Below, one piece after another: positions 1-12,800 of a stretch of 64,000 bases of DNA. Under the pieces are notes generated by a model. The model made no database searches and was not told where the DNA came from. It saw nothing but the letters and a program-made list of their open reading frames with translations. The DNA is taken from positions 1,167,825 to 1,231,824 of the forward strand of contig ML682232.1 of assembly GCA_007922195.1 (NCBI GenBank), in the 5' to 3' direction. A program made the translations under genes and the position numbers. This stretch comes from Podocnemis expansa (lineage: Eukaryota > Chordata > Testudines > Podocnemididae). Position 1 is the stretch's first letter, and the number at the start of each line of letters is the position of its first letter.

Positions 1-105
1 CCTCAAAATAATTAAAGGCAGCAATGTGTGCCATGATGGAGAAAAGGTTGGGAACTCCTGGTATACAGTACAATACAGAGCTGGTACACAGTACAGCCTG
101 GCCTA

Positions 106-393
106 GGGTTACCAGATGTCAGGCAGAAGGAGAACATGTCCTCCTTTTTACCTTCACATCCTCCATCTGGCAGGCATTTTGAAATACGTGATTCTCTCTA
201 GCTTTTAACTTATAGGGGTTGTTAAAAGTATGCTGGAATGCCCCCAAACATCCTATTTTTAGGGAAAACCATTCCAGGGCCCCCTAAAAACTGAATATTA
301 CATTAATTCTACATTTCCTCCATGCGTCCTCCAATCTCCTCCTTTTCCTACTTCCCCGTCCTCCTTTCCAGTCTTGGGTATCTGCTAGCCCTA
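106..393 (-). mobile_element. MITE with CTAGGGTTACCAGAT ends, copy 1
   Basis: The left end reads CTAGGGTTACCAGAT and the right end is a decayed inverted form near 380-393. The inner sequence matches copy 2 at 1636-1917 in the opposite orientation, including the AGGAGGA / TCCTCCTTTTTACCTTCA segment. It is a short non-autonomous DNA element without coding capacity. The strand is relative to copy 2. Confidence 0.65.
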
Positions 394-779
394 CCCTGGC
401 TGGGCCTACTACTTCAGGGCATCACTCTTTTCAGCGGTTTGAGTTTCACGCAGGTTCGGCCAGCGCCTCTTGATGACCGGAGGCCCACTCATCGTGTGGC
501 ATGTGTTCCTCAGCTGGCGTTCCCTCTAATCACTCCTAGACTGTGTGCAGAAACGATTTCTTTGTGAGCACCAAGATGAGCACGACTGAATTTTTGGGGG
601 GTCACTTTATTTTGTTGTGTGCGCAGGTTTCATGACCGGTGTGCGCGCGCACAGACGGTGCTGGTGGGTTGGTGATCTTGCAGCCCAGGCCCACTGACAC
701 TGGCTACGGTTGCTTGGCCAGCAGCAGAGCTCATAGCAAGGCCTCGCCCCTTCCTCAGGGGGTGCGAGAGGCCGAGCCC

Positions 780-1480
780 TGCCTGCTGGGGGTGTACATT
801 CCCCGCCCAAGAGGCCGCCAGGCCTGCTGAGGGCGTGAGGCCGGGCACATGGCGCTGCGTCGCGCGCGCGCGCGCCTCCCCCGGGCCGCCCCGCCCCGTC
901 TCCGGCGGCTGCCGGAAAGAAGGCGCCTCAGTGGGGCTGCCCTGCACTTTTACCCATCAGCCCGCGCGCCGGGTTCAGCCAACCCCCTCCCCCTCGTCTC
1001 CCGGTAGCGACGGCAGCGAGAGGCCGCGCCTGGGCGATGTGAGGATCCGCCGCCGGAGCCCGCCCCTCCCTCCCATCCCCCAGTCAGGCAGGGCGCGAGG
1101 GAGCCTGCCGCGGCCTCCTCACGGTAAGCCGGCCCGCTTCTCCTGTCCCCTCCCCCGGGGACGGCCTGCCCAGGCCCTTGCAGCGCTGCCGCTGCCTGGC
1201 GGCGGGGCATCGTCGCCTACGCGACCGACGCCATCTTGGCTCGGAGCGGGGCCTCAGCGCTCCCCGCCCCGCGGCGCCCAGGCCTCTGCGTCTCCGCTTG
1301 AAGCGGGGGACGGGAGCTTCCCAGCCAGCCCGCCCGGCATTGGCGGCGCCCGGCTCCGCTCCCCGGGCTGCCTGCCCCCCACGCCAAACCCAGCCCCTCG
1401 CCCGGCACCTGGGGGGCGTCCGAGGCCAGGCTCTTGAGGGAGCGACGCCCCTGGGCCTCTGCGCCCTGCCGTGGCCTCGC
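780..1480 (+). promoter_or_regulatory. ZNF280D: CpG island, probable ZNF280D promoter and 5' non-coding exon
   Basis: This is the strongest GC- and CpG-rich block in the window and the only one that does not look like a repeat. It contains CG-repeat runs near 860-875, an ETS-type CCGGAA at 912-917, GC-box-like CCCGCCCCTCCC near 1060, and a YY1-type GCCATCTT at 1230-1237. There is no TATA box. A consensus donor (CACG|GTAAGC) lies at 1123/1124, so a non-coding first exon probably ends at 1123. The block lies 8.6 kb upstream of the first coding exon of ZNF280D on the same strand. Assignment to this gene is inference; a divergent promoter for a neighbour to the left cannot be excluded. Confidence 0.65.
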
Positions 1481-1635
1481 CTCAGCTCACAGGCTTTTCA
1501 GTTTGGGGGCCAACTTCTCACTTGTTTGCAGGCGGGAGCGTCGCCCTTCCTTCAGGAGACACTTACCGCACGTGGATTCACCCCTGGGAGAGGGGCTTAA
1601 TGAGTCCCTTAAAATTTGCATCGCACTTCACTTGT

Positions 1636-1917
1636 CTAGGGTTACCAGATACCAAAGCACGGAAAGGAGGACAGAGAAGTGGGGAAAGGAGGATGTTGGA
1701 GGGCATGTGGAGACAATGTAGTATTAATGTAATATTCTTTTGTTTTTAGGGGGGCCTGGAACGCTTCCCCCTAAAAATAGGGTGTACCAGCATACTTTAT
1801 CCCTTGGAAGTAAAAAGCCGGACAAAAGCATGTATTTTTAAAATGCCTGCCCGACAGAGGACGTGAAGGTAAAAAGGAGGACGTGTCCTCCTTTCGCCTG
1901 ACATCTGGTAACCCTAG
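1636..1917 (+). mobile_element. MITE with CTAGGGTTACCAGAT ends, copy 2
   Basis: The terminal inverted repeats are perfect over 15 bases: CTAGGGTTACCAGAT at 1636-1650 and its complement at 1903-1917. The 282-base body has no coding capacity. No convincing target-site duplication is seen. It lies just downstream of the CpG island, opposite copy 1. Confidence 0.8.
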
Positions 1918-4900
1918 GTATTCAGAAAACATGAAAATAATAAGTGGGCAGGAATACAGTGGGAGAAGAACTTTTGCCAAGGTATCCCTTCAGATGTATG
2001 GCAGCTAAGCTTACCGCTTATGCTGGCATAATTTATGTCGCCCAGGGGTGCAAAAAAACCAACTGCTCTGAGTGACACAAATTTCACCGCATAAGCGCTC
2101 GTGTGCACAGCCCTGTGTTGGCAGGAGGGCTTCTCCCACAGACACAGTTTTCGGTACTTGCACAGGCAGTTTTATTATGCCAAAAGTAGAGCTCTCTCCC
2201 ATCAGATCATCTTCAGCAAACACACTGCAGTGGAGCAGCTGCATAAGTACAGCTGTGCAGCCGCAGTGCTATAGGTGTGGACGTGTCCTAAGGCTATAGA
2301 AGTGTCATTGCTGTTACTGACATGACAAACCACAAAAGTTTAAGAAGCTTCTGAAATCCCTCAGTGATTTACAGCTGATTCGTTGCCCTCAGCATCCTGA
2401 GGAAATCTGAATATGGATAGTTTCCAAGAACCTATAAATCCTAGTACTGTTCTCCAAATAAGTTGTATGAAATCAAGAAGTCTCTGTCCTGACAGAGAAG
2501 AGAACGGAGGCATCTATTTCACAACACTAAAGCTTCACACATTGACCTTGTTGGTCTGTTAATTTGTCATGACAATCAATTACCTGTGTGATGTAACAAC
2601 ACTCACTGTTACCCCTTAAGAGTTGCACTTTAAGAGTTGCTTTAAGAAGCAAAGCTAGATTTTACAGCACCAGCCCAAAGCCAATCTAAATCATCCAGCC
2701 GATGACCACTTTACAGATGGCCCATGCAGTACTTCAGTCAGCATCAGTTCAGAATTGTGTGTGCGAACTTACAGCATCATATGGGCACCCTATGAATACC
2801 TGTTTTGGTTTCTTTTAAGTATGTAAGCATCACACTTATCTTTTTCTAATACTCTACAATAAGGATGTATATTTAATATACCTATTAGAGCTGTATTGAA
2901 TGTACATCTGTTAGTATTAAAGTCAAGATACAAAAGCAATGCATAGGAGGAAACACTCGTGTTACATCATGAACTTAGTTTTTCACTTAATTTTGCTCAG
3001 TAAGATACAGAATTGATTCTTTGAGTTGTGTCAAGCTCAGGCAATCTATTACAGTTGAGTAAAAGCACCCTAAACATTGATGCAGTTGTACTTGCTGTAA
3101 CGAATGTTTGCAAATAGCCTTAGTTTTTGTTGGTCAGAAACATAGTAGTATTGGCCACAGAATCTTCTTTAAATGAAAGAAGAACCTTTTTTGCCCCAAG
3201 CTTGCTCATTTTATTTTTAATTTTTTTCAGCAATCTGCTTCTTTTGAGAAGTTTTGTCATTCTATGAAGAAAACTTGAAACTTGTTTTGAAAGTTAAAAC
3301 TTTGACAACTTTCATGTTTCGAAGAAAATTAAATTTATTCCACAATTCTATCTTGTTTATTATTTAATTCTAAATGATAGTTTTAGTTCTCAACATTTTC
3401 TTTTGCAGTATCCCACTTCCTATTTGGCAGTATGAAAAGTAAAGCATGCACATGACTCTCACACATTATTGTAATCCCCAAATTGAAAACTTGTCTATTG
3501 AGTTAAATGTATTCTAAACAAAGCTAGGTTCTTGCTATGTATTACCTGCTTTAGCCTACGTAAATGGATAAATTTTACAAGACTGTGTTTTAAATGAGCT
3601 AGCAGAATGTGATAAAAGAAATGTTATGCACGTATGTAGAAAGATGTCTGATTCATTCGCCATTCAAAGATGACACTACCACAGGCTGCGATGTTGATGA
3701 CCTGTCAATAAGGCTGTAAGAAAATTACAAGTTGCGATTTTGCTGTGGAAACTGCGATGTTTAACGTGGACTGCAACTTTGGATTGTTACAGCAAGTTTT
3801 TGGTATGATTATAATGCTCTCAGTTTTTACAATTTTTTTTTTACGGTACTTGAAAAGACTGCAACTTTTGAACCAAAAAAGTCACAACTTTCATATAGCT
3901 TTAATTATCAGTCTCTTACTTTAAGGATGTTTCTAGAAAGGATGGAAAAAACTGCTTGAGAGAGGTAGATAAGGAGTGGTTCACATGATATATTAAACAA
4001 CATATGATGTAATTTTTTTAAATAACTGGAAGCTGCAGGATATCTGCTTACCTTTAGTAATTAGAAAATAACTGGCTGTTGTTGCAAGTGTTTGTTACAA
4101 TTATGTTGTAATACATGAGTCACTTTGCCTGTCTTTATTTTCTCTACATAAAATACTTTCGATCACATTTCTGGTACAAACGTAGTTTTAATTCAACAAG
4201 TAGCTTTATAAACAAAACTCAAATAATATTCTTGAAAACGCAGCCAATATCCATAGCGAATTTCCATATTAACTCTAGCAGAAACCTAAGCAAAGAGATG
4301 TGTGTTGCGCATTACCTTAAAAGTTAGTGAATTCTGCCTCTGCACCATTAAAGGAAGTGATTTTCAGAAAAGGTACTTTTACTGAAGAAGGGAAACTTAA
4401 CAGAGAAGAAAGCAAATCAGTCTTGAAGGTGCCTCATTTTTTAAAACTTTTTTAACCTTTTATTTAAAAGTATGATACCTCCTGCCTTCAGTAGCTCCCC
4501 CACCTTCTCCCCAAAAAGCTGTCCTGGAAACTTGCTTTAAAAATTGCTGTTAGAGAATTGCTTTTAAGAGTGCAAGAAAAAGCACTCAGAATTAGGACAT
4601 TTATAGTTGCCTGTGTGGCCTTGATTTTGCCACCTTGTGCATATGCATTATGATAGTCTTTATTTACATAATCACATACAATTTTTATTCCCCCAAGATC
4701 TTTGCTTAATTCCATACATGATATGGACACATGAGGGAGCAGAATTAGGCTGCGTGGGCAAAGTTAAATCTGATTTTGAATGTGACTGCAGCCTCGGCTT
4801 CCTGTTAATGTAGCTTTTCATCCAATATATTAGAAAGTTACAGACTAGAGTCAACATCTTGAATGGTAACCAGAAGTATGATTGATTTTTTTTTTAAAGG

Positions 4901-4999
4901 GGGGGGGTAAATCTGATGTAATATATTGTGTTACTTATATTATTCTATGAGTTAGCTATGCTGAACAAATGTTAAAACTACTACCTGAAGCTTCTAGAT
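1918..4999. other. Intron sequence, nothing recognised
   Basis: This is AT-rich sequence with scattered short open frames that have no family resemblance. It is presumed to be intron 1 of ZNF280D, between the CpG island and the first coding exon seen. The upstream mammalian coding exon (encoding a short stretch before MAELF) was looked for here and up to 9700 and not found. Confidence 0.5.
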
Positions 5000-5198
5000 C
5001 AGTGGTTCCCAAAATTTTCTCTGCTGTGGCACACCTTGCTACCTTTAATTAATTTGAGGCACACTGTCATATAGTTTCCAAATAAACTTATGAATATTCA
5101 TGAGCTAATGAGCCAATCCAGAGCTCTTTGAGTAGTTTTTCAAAAAATTTTGTGGCGCACCTGCTCAGACCTGATGGTACACCAGTTGGGAAACACTG
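5000..5198. mobile_element. hAT-like MITE
   Basis: The left end CAGTGGTTCCCAAAA and the right end TTGGGAAACACTG are inverted copies, the classic ends of vertebrate hAT MITEs. The interior mentions a repeated GGCACAC / GCGCACC motif, also typical. No clear 8-base duplication remains. Confidence 0.65.
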
Positions 5199-7540
5199 TT
5201 CGGGAGGGTCTTCAAAAGTAAAGTGCACTCTAGTAATCTATTCTGGCTGTCACAAAATTAAGGATAGCTGTTGTGTGGTCCGAGTCAGACCCTTGCATAT
5301 GGCTAGGCATTTATGTTCATTTATTTCAAAGTGCTTTTGGCCAACAATGCCACTGAAGATTGTAGAAATAGCTAGGGATTCACAAGCACGGCAGACATCA
5401 AACTTTTCCAATAAAAGGTTGATTTACTCCCTCATTAACAGAAATAGAAGCAGTCCCAGATATATCTTCCAGATTCTTCTCCCTTCCCTTCCAATCCCTT
5501 CCCCAATTTCTTACACCCCTATACATTTAGTTCTGTTAAGGTTCAAACAGCTCTCTCATTCAAGTTTTAATCTTGGCCCAGTGCTAGAAAGAAAGTGTAT
5601 CTGCTTGAAATAAAGCAGATCATTTGCCTGTCTGTTGTCACTTGGATAGCAATGAAACTGGCCCATGTGAGTCTTTTTGTTTCCTCTTGCTGAGTGAAGG
5701 ATTGACAAAAATAGTTTTTGAGTACCCAAAACCATCCCCAGAGTTCTGATGTTCAGGAATTTGTAGGAATAAGGAAGACTCCTGCTCTTTTCTGTTTGTG
5801 TGTACAAACACATGATTGACTCTAATAAAGTCTTGTTTTAAAAAGTGGCTTTGATGCCTGATCATTGTTCCTAGGAGAGTTTCAGCTAATAAAACTAGCT
5901 CTATCACTGTACTACATCCAAAAGGTAAAGGAGATGAACAGATGCTAAATGTCTTTAAAACTTCCTAACTGGAACTTTTTGACAATGAGAGCAACATAAA
6001 GAGAGTATAGCTAGACCCATGATGACATATGCTTACACACCATAGTATCTATATTCAAGAAAAAGGAATTATTCTGTCATTATCAAGCCATTGTTATTGG
6101 GGCTCTGGTTGTAAAATACTCTGTATAGAGAACCCAGTATTAAAATTAAGTTTATTAATCATCATAATCAGACCAAAATGTTTTCACACACGATTGATCT
6201 GTGTGATGAGTTACAGAAGGCAATGGTGCGACCATAACAGAAGTATATTCTCAGTCACCAAAACCTGACAAGCTGAATGTGTGGAGAAAGCCTCAGTGTT
6301 CATGAAATCACAGGCTAATCCAGAAGTGCGTCTGGAGTAAATATGAATACTGAAGGAAAAAAATGATAAACTTCTGCAAATTTTTCAGTGCAGTAGGGCA
6401 ACATGTTAATCAACATTGTTCTGATATCAACCCCATTACCATACGTTTGTAAGCAAATGTATAAAATGAAATAGTGGAGCTGGTTGAAATTTTTCAAATA
6501 AAATATGGGTGGGTTGTGAACATTTTTGCATAAACACTTATGGTTTTTAGAAACTTTTTTCAGAAAAGTTGTTTGAAAAAAACTTTTAAGTTAGGTCTGC
6601 TGATCAGTTGGCTCAGAAGTGAAGCTTTTGAGCTAGCTGAATAATTTAAGGAAAGACTCTTCATAGTAACATTTTCTTTCACACAGAGCAGGATCTTCTA
6701 GTATACTCTTCTGAAGACCCTGTACTTGAATAAACTGCTTATGCAAATCAAGGAACTCCTGTACTGACTATATGTGGTTATCATGGTGATGAAGCTGTTT
6801 GGTTAGTTCTCTTTAGCTGGCTGACAAATTGGAGGTGGGTTTGGTCGGATAAAGGAACAGCTTACTGTATCAACGATCCTGATTGTGGATGCTCCTCAAC
6901 CAACTGAATAGTTTCATGCAAGGATCCTGATGTTCTGCAAAGTAGCCATTTTGTTGAAAATCTTCTCTAACACCATGCAGACACCATTTGACTAGCCACA
7001 TCCATTCCTCATCCACTGTATTAATCTCCATTTTTAGATAGTAGGAATGTTTTTGGCAGCATATGCTAAAGAGCAGTTTGTATGTGTTTTCCTATACTGT
7101 ACTGTTCAGAGGTCTTACCAGGCTGTACTGAAGAATGACAGTAACCAATATAAAAGTTTCTCCATTGGTTTGCATAATGCACGAACACAGTTACTATGAA
7201 TGAAAATTTGGTTTGATAATTTTAAAAATAAAATGACAACCGGAGGTTGCTCTCAAACTCTTACCATGTACACATTTTTCACTTTCTGCAGCATGTAGTT
7301 ATTAAATAGAAGTGCCTAAAAACTCATGAGACTCAGAAGATGAAAGTGAATTTTCTTTGGCAAATTTTTATTAGCCAGTTTTTTAAAACTCAGAAAATTC
7401 AAGCTTTATTCAGATTATATGAGAAAAGCTTAGAGGGCAGTATTGTGTGCTTTTTAAAACAAAGCCTCACTAAACTCCATGCAAGGTAGACCACAACCTT
7501 GTCATCATTGTTACTGTGCAAAGTAAGTTAAATACTTTTT
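5199..7540. other. Intron sequence, nothing recognised
   Basis: AT-rich, with no coding, RNA or well-defined repeat signal that I could identify. Confidence 0.4.
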
Positions 7541-7690
7541 TTACATTCCAAGGTCAGTAGAGACCACTGTGATCCTATAATCTAATTCCCTGTATAAGAT
7601 GGTTTACATTTCATCACAATATGCTTCATTACACTTTGTGTTGATCAAACTCCCATTTGTTAATATTTCCTTCCCATCCCAGTTTAAGGT
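7540..7690 (-). mobile_element. Old CR1/L3-type LINE 3' fragment
   Basis: The segment GTAGAGACCACTGTGATCC followed by a TCTAATTCCCTGTATAA-like run resembles the 3' end of amniote CR1/L3 elements in reverse orientation. It is strongly diverged. Confidence 0.45.
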
Positions 7691-9706
7691 ACTATAATAA
7701 AGGAAGCTTAATGCTTGAGATAACTATTTACCAAGTGTAAGGTGTCCTGCCCTTCTGTGCACTATGCAACAGAAGTGGGAGGGAGCAAAACTGACGACTG
7801 ACATGCTGAAGATCCCGGTTGTGGGAGGATAATTAATTTCTGAGGTAGATTACTCCATCTCTTACAGGGTGCATGTCTGGGGAAGGTAGTTCTGTGCTCT
7901 GGCAATCCTGTCCTGGCACAAAGGCTCTTCTGGGAAACATTGCTAGCTGTTGTAGCTTAATGCAGGTAGCGCTATAACCGGCTTATACTGGGTCTCAGGA
8001 TTGAAGAGCTGTAATCACTATTTTGTGGCTACTTTCATTGCTGCATCTAGCAATTTGCTGAGTGCAAAGTGTTGGATTTTTTTTTCCCTTCTCCGGTTGA
8101 TGGTGCCTGATAGTTGGTACAGCACATGAAATGCTATTTCTAGAATAGATATGAATTCTTACAAAAACAAAACTTATTTAAAATTCAATAAGAATGAGGA
8201 GTCTTTTATTGCAAAGAAGTTTTATCTCTGTTTCAATAAATTTAGACCTGTACTATCATAGGAATAAAGAGATGGTGTTGTGATGCAAAAAAAGGGCCTA
8301 ATTCAGATTTTAAATTGGTGGTGGTAAAAGCTTATTTTGATTTTTTTCAGTTAAACAGTTATTTGATCTGTTGCTCAGTCATGTTTTGGAGATTAAAGAC
8401 TATATTCCTGTCTTACAATGTTTAATAATTCTGCTAAGTATAAAATGTAGGCTGGGACTGGACAGATTGTAAGCCCATTTGCTTCATGTGGCACATTATG
8501 GAAATTAAAAACAATGGTCCCTTCTCTAAAGAATTGACTAGCCAAATTAGACAGGTCATGAGGTTAGAGGGAAGACAGAGATAAGAAAATGTCTACAAAG
8601 GGTTACAAACTAAAATAGTGCGAGACAGAATATTTAGAGAAATCATATGAATTCCCATCCTCTAGTAAAGACTGCACTGGGGGAGATGAGGAGTGAACAA
8701 CATGGCTATTTCTGATGTGAGCTGTTGCTTAATTTACAACTGGGGAATCTCCATAAATAGATAAGGCACCTTTAGTTTCACTACAGTGTCTTGCCTTTCT
8801 CATGGCAAATTTAAACCGAGGGAATAAAAATGCCACTTACACCTTGTCAAGCAATAGTGAGAGCTTTACTGTAGTTAGGACTCTAACTGGGTGTCAGTAA
8901 TAGGAAACAAGACAGAAGTTAGTGTTAAGGAGGGATTTGAAGGAGCTTGAGGACTTTCAGCATGTAGAAATAAGGATTTAGTTCTAGATTTTACAGAGTA
9001 TTGGGGAATAAAATAATAAGGTGATTGCAAGAGCAGAGAAGAATGCTAAGGGAATAATAAAGCTGGGAGAATGAGCAGAAGCGAGTTTTAATAGGCCTGT
9101 CCTAAAATCTTTAATATTGAAAAAGTAATTAAAATATTATACTTTGGGATAACTTCTGCAGATTCCACTGATATCTATGGAAGCAATATCAATTTCTTCA
9201 TGATTTACAGAAATTTTAATAATGAGTAAAACTTTCAATTGAACATATTTTGGGATTACTGCTTAAGGTTAAGACTCTGTCTTGGGTATTTTTAGTAAAA
9301 GTTAGGAACCAGTGACAGGCAATAAACAAAAATTCATGGAAGCCATGACATGGTCCTCACTTTTACTAAAAATAACTTGGATGAGAGAGGAGAATGGAGT
9401 TGCCAGGGCTAGTAGCAGCTCCAGCCTGATTGCTCTAGTGGACTGGTTGTCTATCAGCTGTTGAGTGCTTGGGGCTGGCAGTGTCCCCAGAGTTGGACTG
9501 CCCAGTGCTGCCACCTTGCCTAGAAGTGATGGAGGTCCTTGAGAGTTATCCTTACTAATACTGGATGAAGGATACAACTGATGAGAGTCTTCTGTTGTCA
9601 TATATGCATCAAACAAAATAATTTTATTATTGAAAGGGGCAGGGTTTGTTTGGATAGTCCTTCCCCCGCTTCCATGACAAACTCGTATGATTATTTTTTA
9701 TTATAG
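7691..9706. other. Intron sequence; one unexplained open frame
   Basis: No exon or clear repeat was recognised. A 104-codon open frame on the - strand at 9302-9616 is Ser/Leu-rich and matches nothing I know; it is probably chance or an unidentified repeat relic. Confidence 0.35.
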
Positions 9707-9855
9707 TATCAAAATGGCAGAACTGTTTATGGAATGTGAAGAGGAGGAGCTAGAACCATGGCAAAAGAGAGTGAAAGAAGTTGAGGAGGATGATGATGAT
9801 GATGATGAGCCAATCTTCGTTGGGGAGATTTCAAGCTCCAAACCAGCCAGTACAT
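9707..9855 (+). CDS. ZNF280D: ZNF280D coding exon 1 (first ATG visible at 9714)
   Basis: The acceptor is TTATTATAG|TATC and the donor is ACAT|GTAAGA. The exon codes for residues 1-47: the family signature [12 protein letters not shown], the [11 protein letters not shown] stretch, a GAT-repeat-coded run of six Asp, and [13 protein letters not shown]. The acidic run followed by IFVGEI looks like a SUMO-interaction motif (inference). The three bases before ATG read in frame as Lys, as in mammalian proteins whose start lies in an upstream exon. The exon ends in phase 1. Confidence 0.93.
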
Positions 9856-12800
9856 GTAAGATAGAATTTCTGTATTCCAGAACAAACCTTTTAAAGATAT
9901 ATTTGTGGTATAATGAAGAATGGAAGTAGTAATTAAAAAGGTCACACTTTCTTTTGAAAAGGGTAGATTTTTGTACCATCAGTAAAGATAAGAGCTAATG
10001 AACTATTTCAGTATTTTAAATTCTTTTCTACCATACATGAAAAGTTCAGTTGTCTCCTAGAACCACAGACACAGTTCTCTGTCCTCTGCTCTTTGTCCCT
10101 CAAGTGAAGGCAAGGACGCTTGAAGCCTTTGGTATGCTTCAGGAGCTTAGTTAAGGTACCACGTACAAGACGGGAAATAATGGTACAACTGAAGTCTCCA
10201 GCATGGTTGTCTTTGTAGTGAAGATTGTAGTCTTCATAAGCAAACAGACAAGTACATTAATTTAATCCATCTTTTTAAAAAGAACCAACTGAAATAGAGC
10301 AGATTGCATTGATAGAAATACTGTTTAAATGTCTGGAGACTTTTCTGATAAGACAGAGGCAGTTTCTCTGCCTGCAAAAGACAGAGGAGGGGAAAGTGTT
10401 ATAGAAAGAATGATTTCAAGGTACCTGTGTCAAATAGGATGTTGTTATTAATAATCTCACATGAATATTAAGTAAAATAAGAGTTTATGGTCATCAAGTT
10501 GTGTAGTTTTCTCGTAATGCAAGCAGTGCAGGGAGTGAGTTAGGTGACTGTGATGTCATCAGCTTTGTCAGAATTCCATGTTTGTCTTGTACTTGGACAA
10601 TGGCAGGTAAGTAAAAGAAAAAATGATTTTCACTACTTAGATTTTAAAATATAAAAATGTATTTGTAATCTTCTAAACTCTGTGTACTGACATTACTTTC
10701 TGTTACTTATTTGGAGTATTAAGTAATATTTTAAATGTTTCTTTAAATGGTTGGTATTTTAAAAATCTCTGTTGTTCACTTTCTAAATATTGAAGTGTTG
10801 GTATATTTCTGGTGATGTTAAACTAGTAGTGTGTGTTTGAAATTATATTGGTTTGGAATCTGGGATATCAAATTATCTGTGAACACATAAACTTCTTCGG
10901 GGTGTCAAAGATGGCTTGAACTGGAAAGTGCATTTTTTAGAAGATGTTGGCATAAAATGTAATTTGAGTAAAGTTGCCTGTATAGTACCTGCCAGACAGT
11001 ATCTTAAGAATGAAAACTTGTCCAAACTTGTATTGTTATAATAAAGAGTGCTGCTGGCCCAGAACAAGATGCAGGGCTTGGTGTGCTGATATTTCAGGCT
11101 TGCGTGCTGCTGCCGCAGCCAGCCTGGCAGCAGACCCAGGGCTCGGGTGCTGGGACTTGGGGCTCAGTCCCCATAAACCTGGTGCCAGCGACAGCCCTGG
11201 TTATGATTTTTAAACATGGACCAAGGTATAGTTTTAAAAAGAGCATTTGAATAGTTACATGGTATTCTGGACCAATGTTCCCTCTAAGAGATGGTGGCAG
11301 CTGAGCAACTCATGTTGCTCGCTGCGCTACCCCCCCCCCGTGGGCCCGCTCCTGCCTCCCCCACCCCCGCGGCCCACTCCCGGCCACCCCCCCTGCCCCC
11401 AGCTGCGCCCCGCTCCCAGCGGCCCCCCCACTCCCGCTCCCGGCCGCCCCCTGCTTCCAGCTGCCCCCTGCAGCCCCCCACTCCCAGCGGCCCCCCCTGC
11501 CCCCGTGGGCCCGCTCCCGGCGGCCCCCCCCATCCCTGCGGGCCTGCTCCTGGCTGCCCCCCCCCGCTCCCGCTGGCCCACTCCCAGCTGCCCAGCAGCT
11601 CCCCCGGCCGCCCCCGCGGGCCTGCTCCTGGCCGCCCCCCCCAGCCCACTCCCGGCTCCCCAGCAGCCTCCCCACCCCCACAAACTTACCTTGTGGCTGG
11701 AGCCGCACAGTCCAGCCACAGCTCCTGGGGCCAGAGAAGCTCTACGGAGCATGCCCAGATTTTCTGGGCATGCTCCGTTAGAGCTTCTCTGGGCGGGAGT
11801 TTTCAAAACTCCCTGCTCCACAGGAGCTCCCTTGAAGCAGTCTGGCTGCCAGCGGTGCGCTGCCGGCTGCCTTCCCTGCGCTGGCGGCTGCGGCGGCTGT
11901 GCTGCAGTGCACCAGCGCAGCTTAGAGGGAACATTGCTGTTTTTAATATTGTAGACCATGCTGTGTATTTTGGTGAAGAGTTGATATTCCTTATGCATTG
12001 TAATATAGACTTCCTGATTGTCATGTGCAAATCTTTCAATGTGGGACAGCATTTCAGTTATTCCTACTGTATATTTTGTATATAGATGGTGTTTATATGA
12101 AATATACCCATTTGGCACAAACTGGCAGTAGTATGTAAGACTAGAAATGTAATTCAGTGAGCTAACTTGTAGTCACACTAGTTTCAGTATAACTGAGTGT
12201 AAGACCTAAACAAAGGCACTGGATGTCAATGGAAACACTCACTTCACCTCCTTTTGGCTTCACTGAGCTTTTGGATCAGGTCTAGATAACCATATTCTTG
12301 TCCGATGATACTGTTGAAAAAATTATCATACAAGTATAAGGAAACCAAAGGAATATTCTTAGGATATAGCTCGTCACTATTAAGTATGAGGAAGTGGCAT
12401 TCCATAATAAGTGTGTGGGCTTTCTTTAAGTGAAGAATTCTTATTTATATCTTGGCAAAAATAATTTTCATTGACACTTTCACTATTCTAGCGTCATTTG
12501 TCTTTATCTTTTTTTCCTCATTTAAAGATAAGCTTATTAAGCAATTTTCATGTTTTATGTGCTATATATAAATACTTATGAATCTTCTGTCACCTCTGTG
12601 AAATAGATAGGCTTTAATTGCCCATTTATGGAGATGGAAAGTGAATGAATAGATTAGTTAAATAACTTGCCCAAGGCAATGCAACAAATCAGTGGAAGAA
12701 TCAGGGTATAGTTGAGAAGTTTCTGGGTCCATACTTGGACCTAGATTAAGGTAGTCCGTGATTCTAAGCACACTGTGATACAGTGTTCTCTGGTGATTGC

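Noticed and set aside
607..1600. Several open frames of 60-200 codons across the first 1.6 kb
   Set aside because: They fall in the CpG island on both strands and show no domain or conserved motif; GC-rich sequence gives such frames by chance.
5128..5613. 161-codon open frame on the + strand
   Set aside because: It starts inside the hAT MITE at 5000-5198 and continues into plain intron; no domain or conservation is visible.
9302..9616. 104-codon open frame on the - strand just before coding exon 1
   Set aside because: No recognisable family, and no splice or conservation support. I considered a DIRS gag relic because of a Ser-rich stretch but the similarity is too weak.
11247..12118. Long overlapping open frames (up to 264 codons) on both strands rich in Pro, Gly and Ala
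   Set aside because: They lie in a C-rich MITE with clear inverted ends. The open frames result from lack of A/T-rich stop codons, not from coding.
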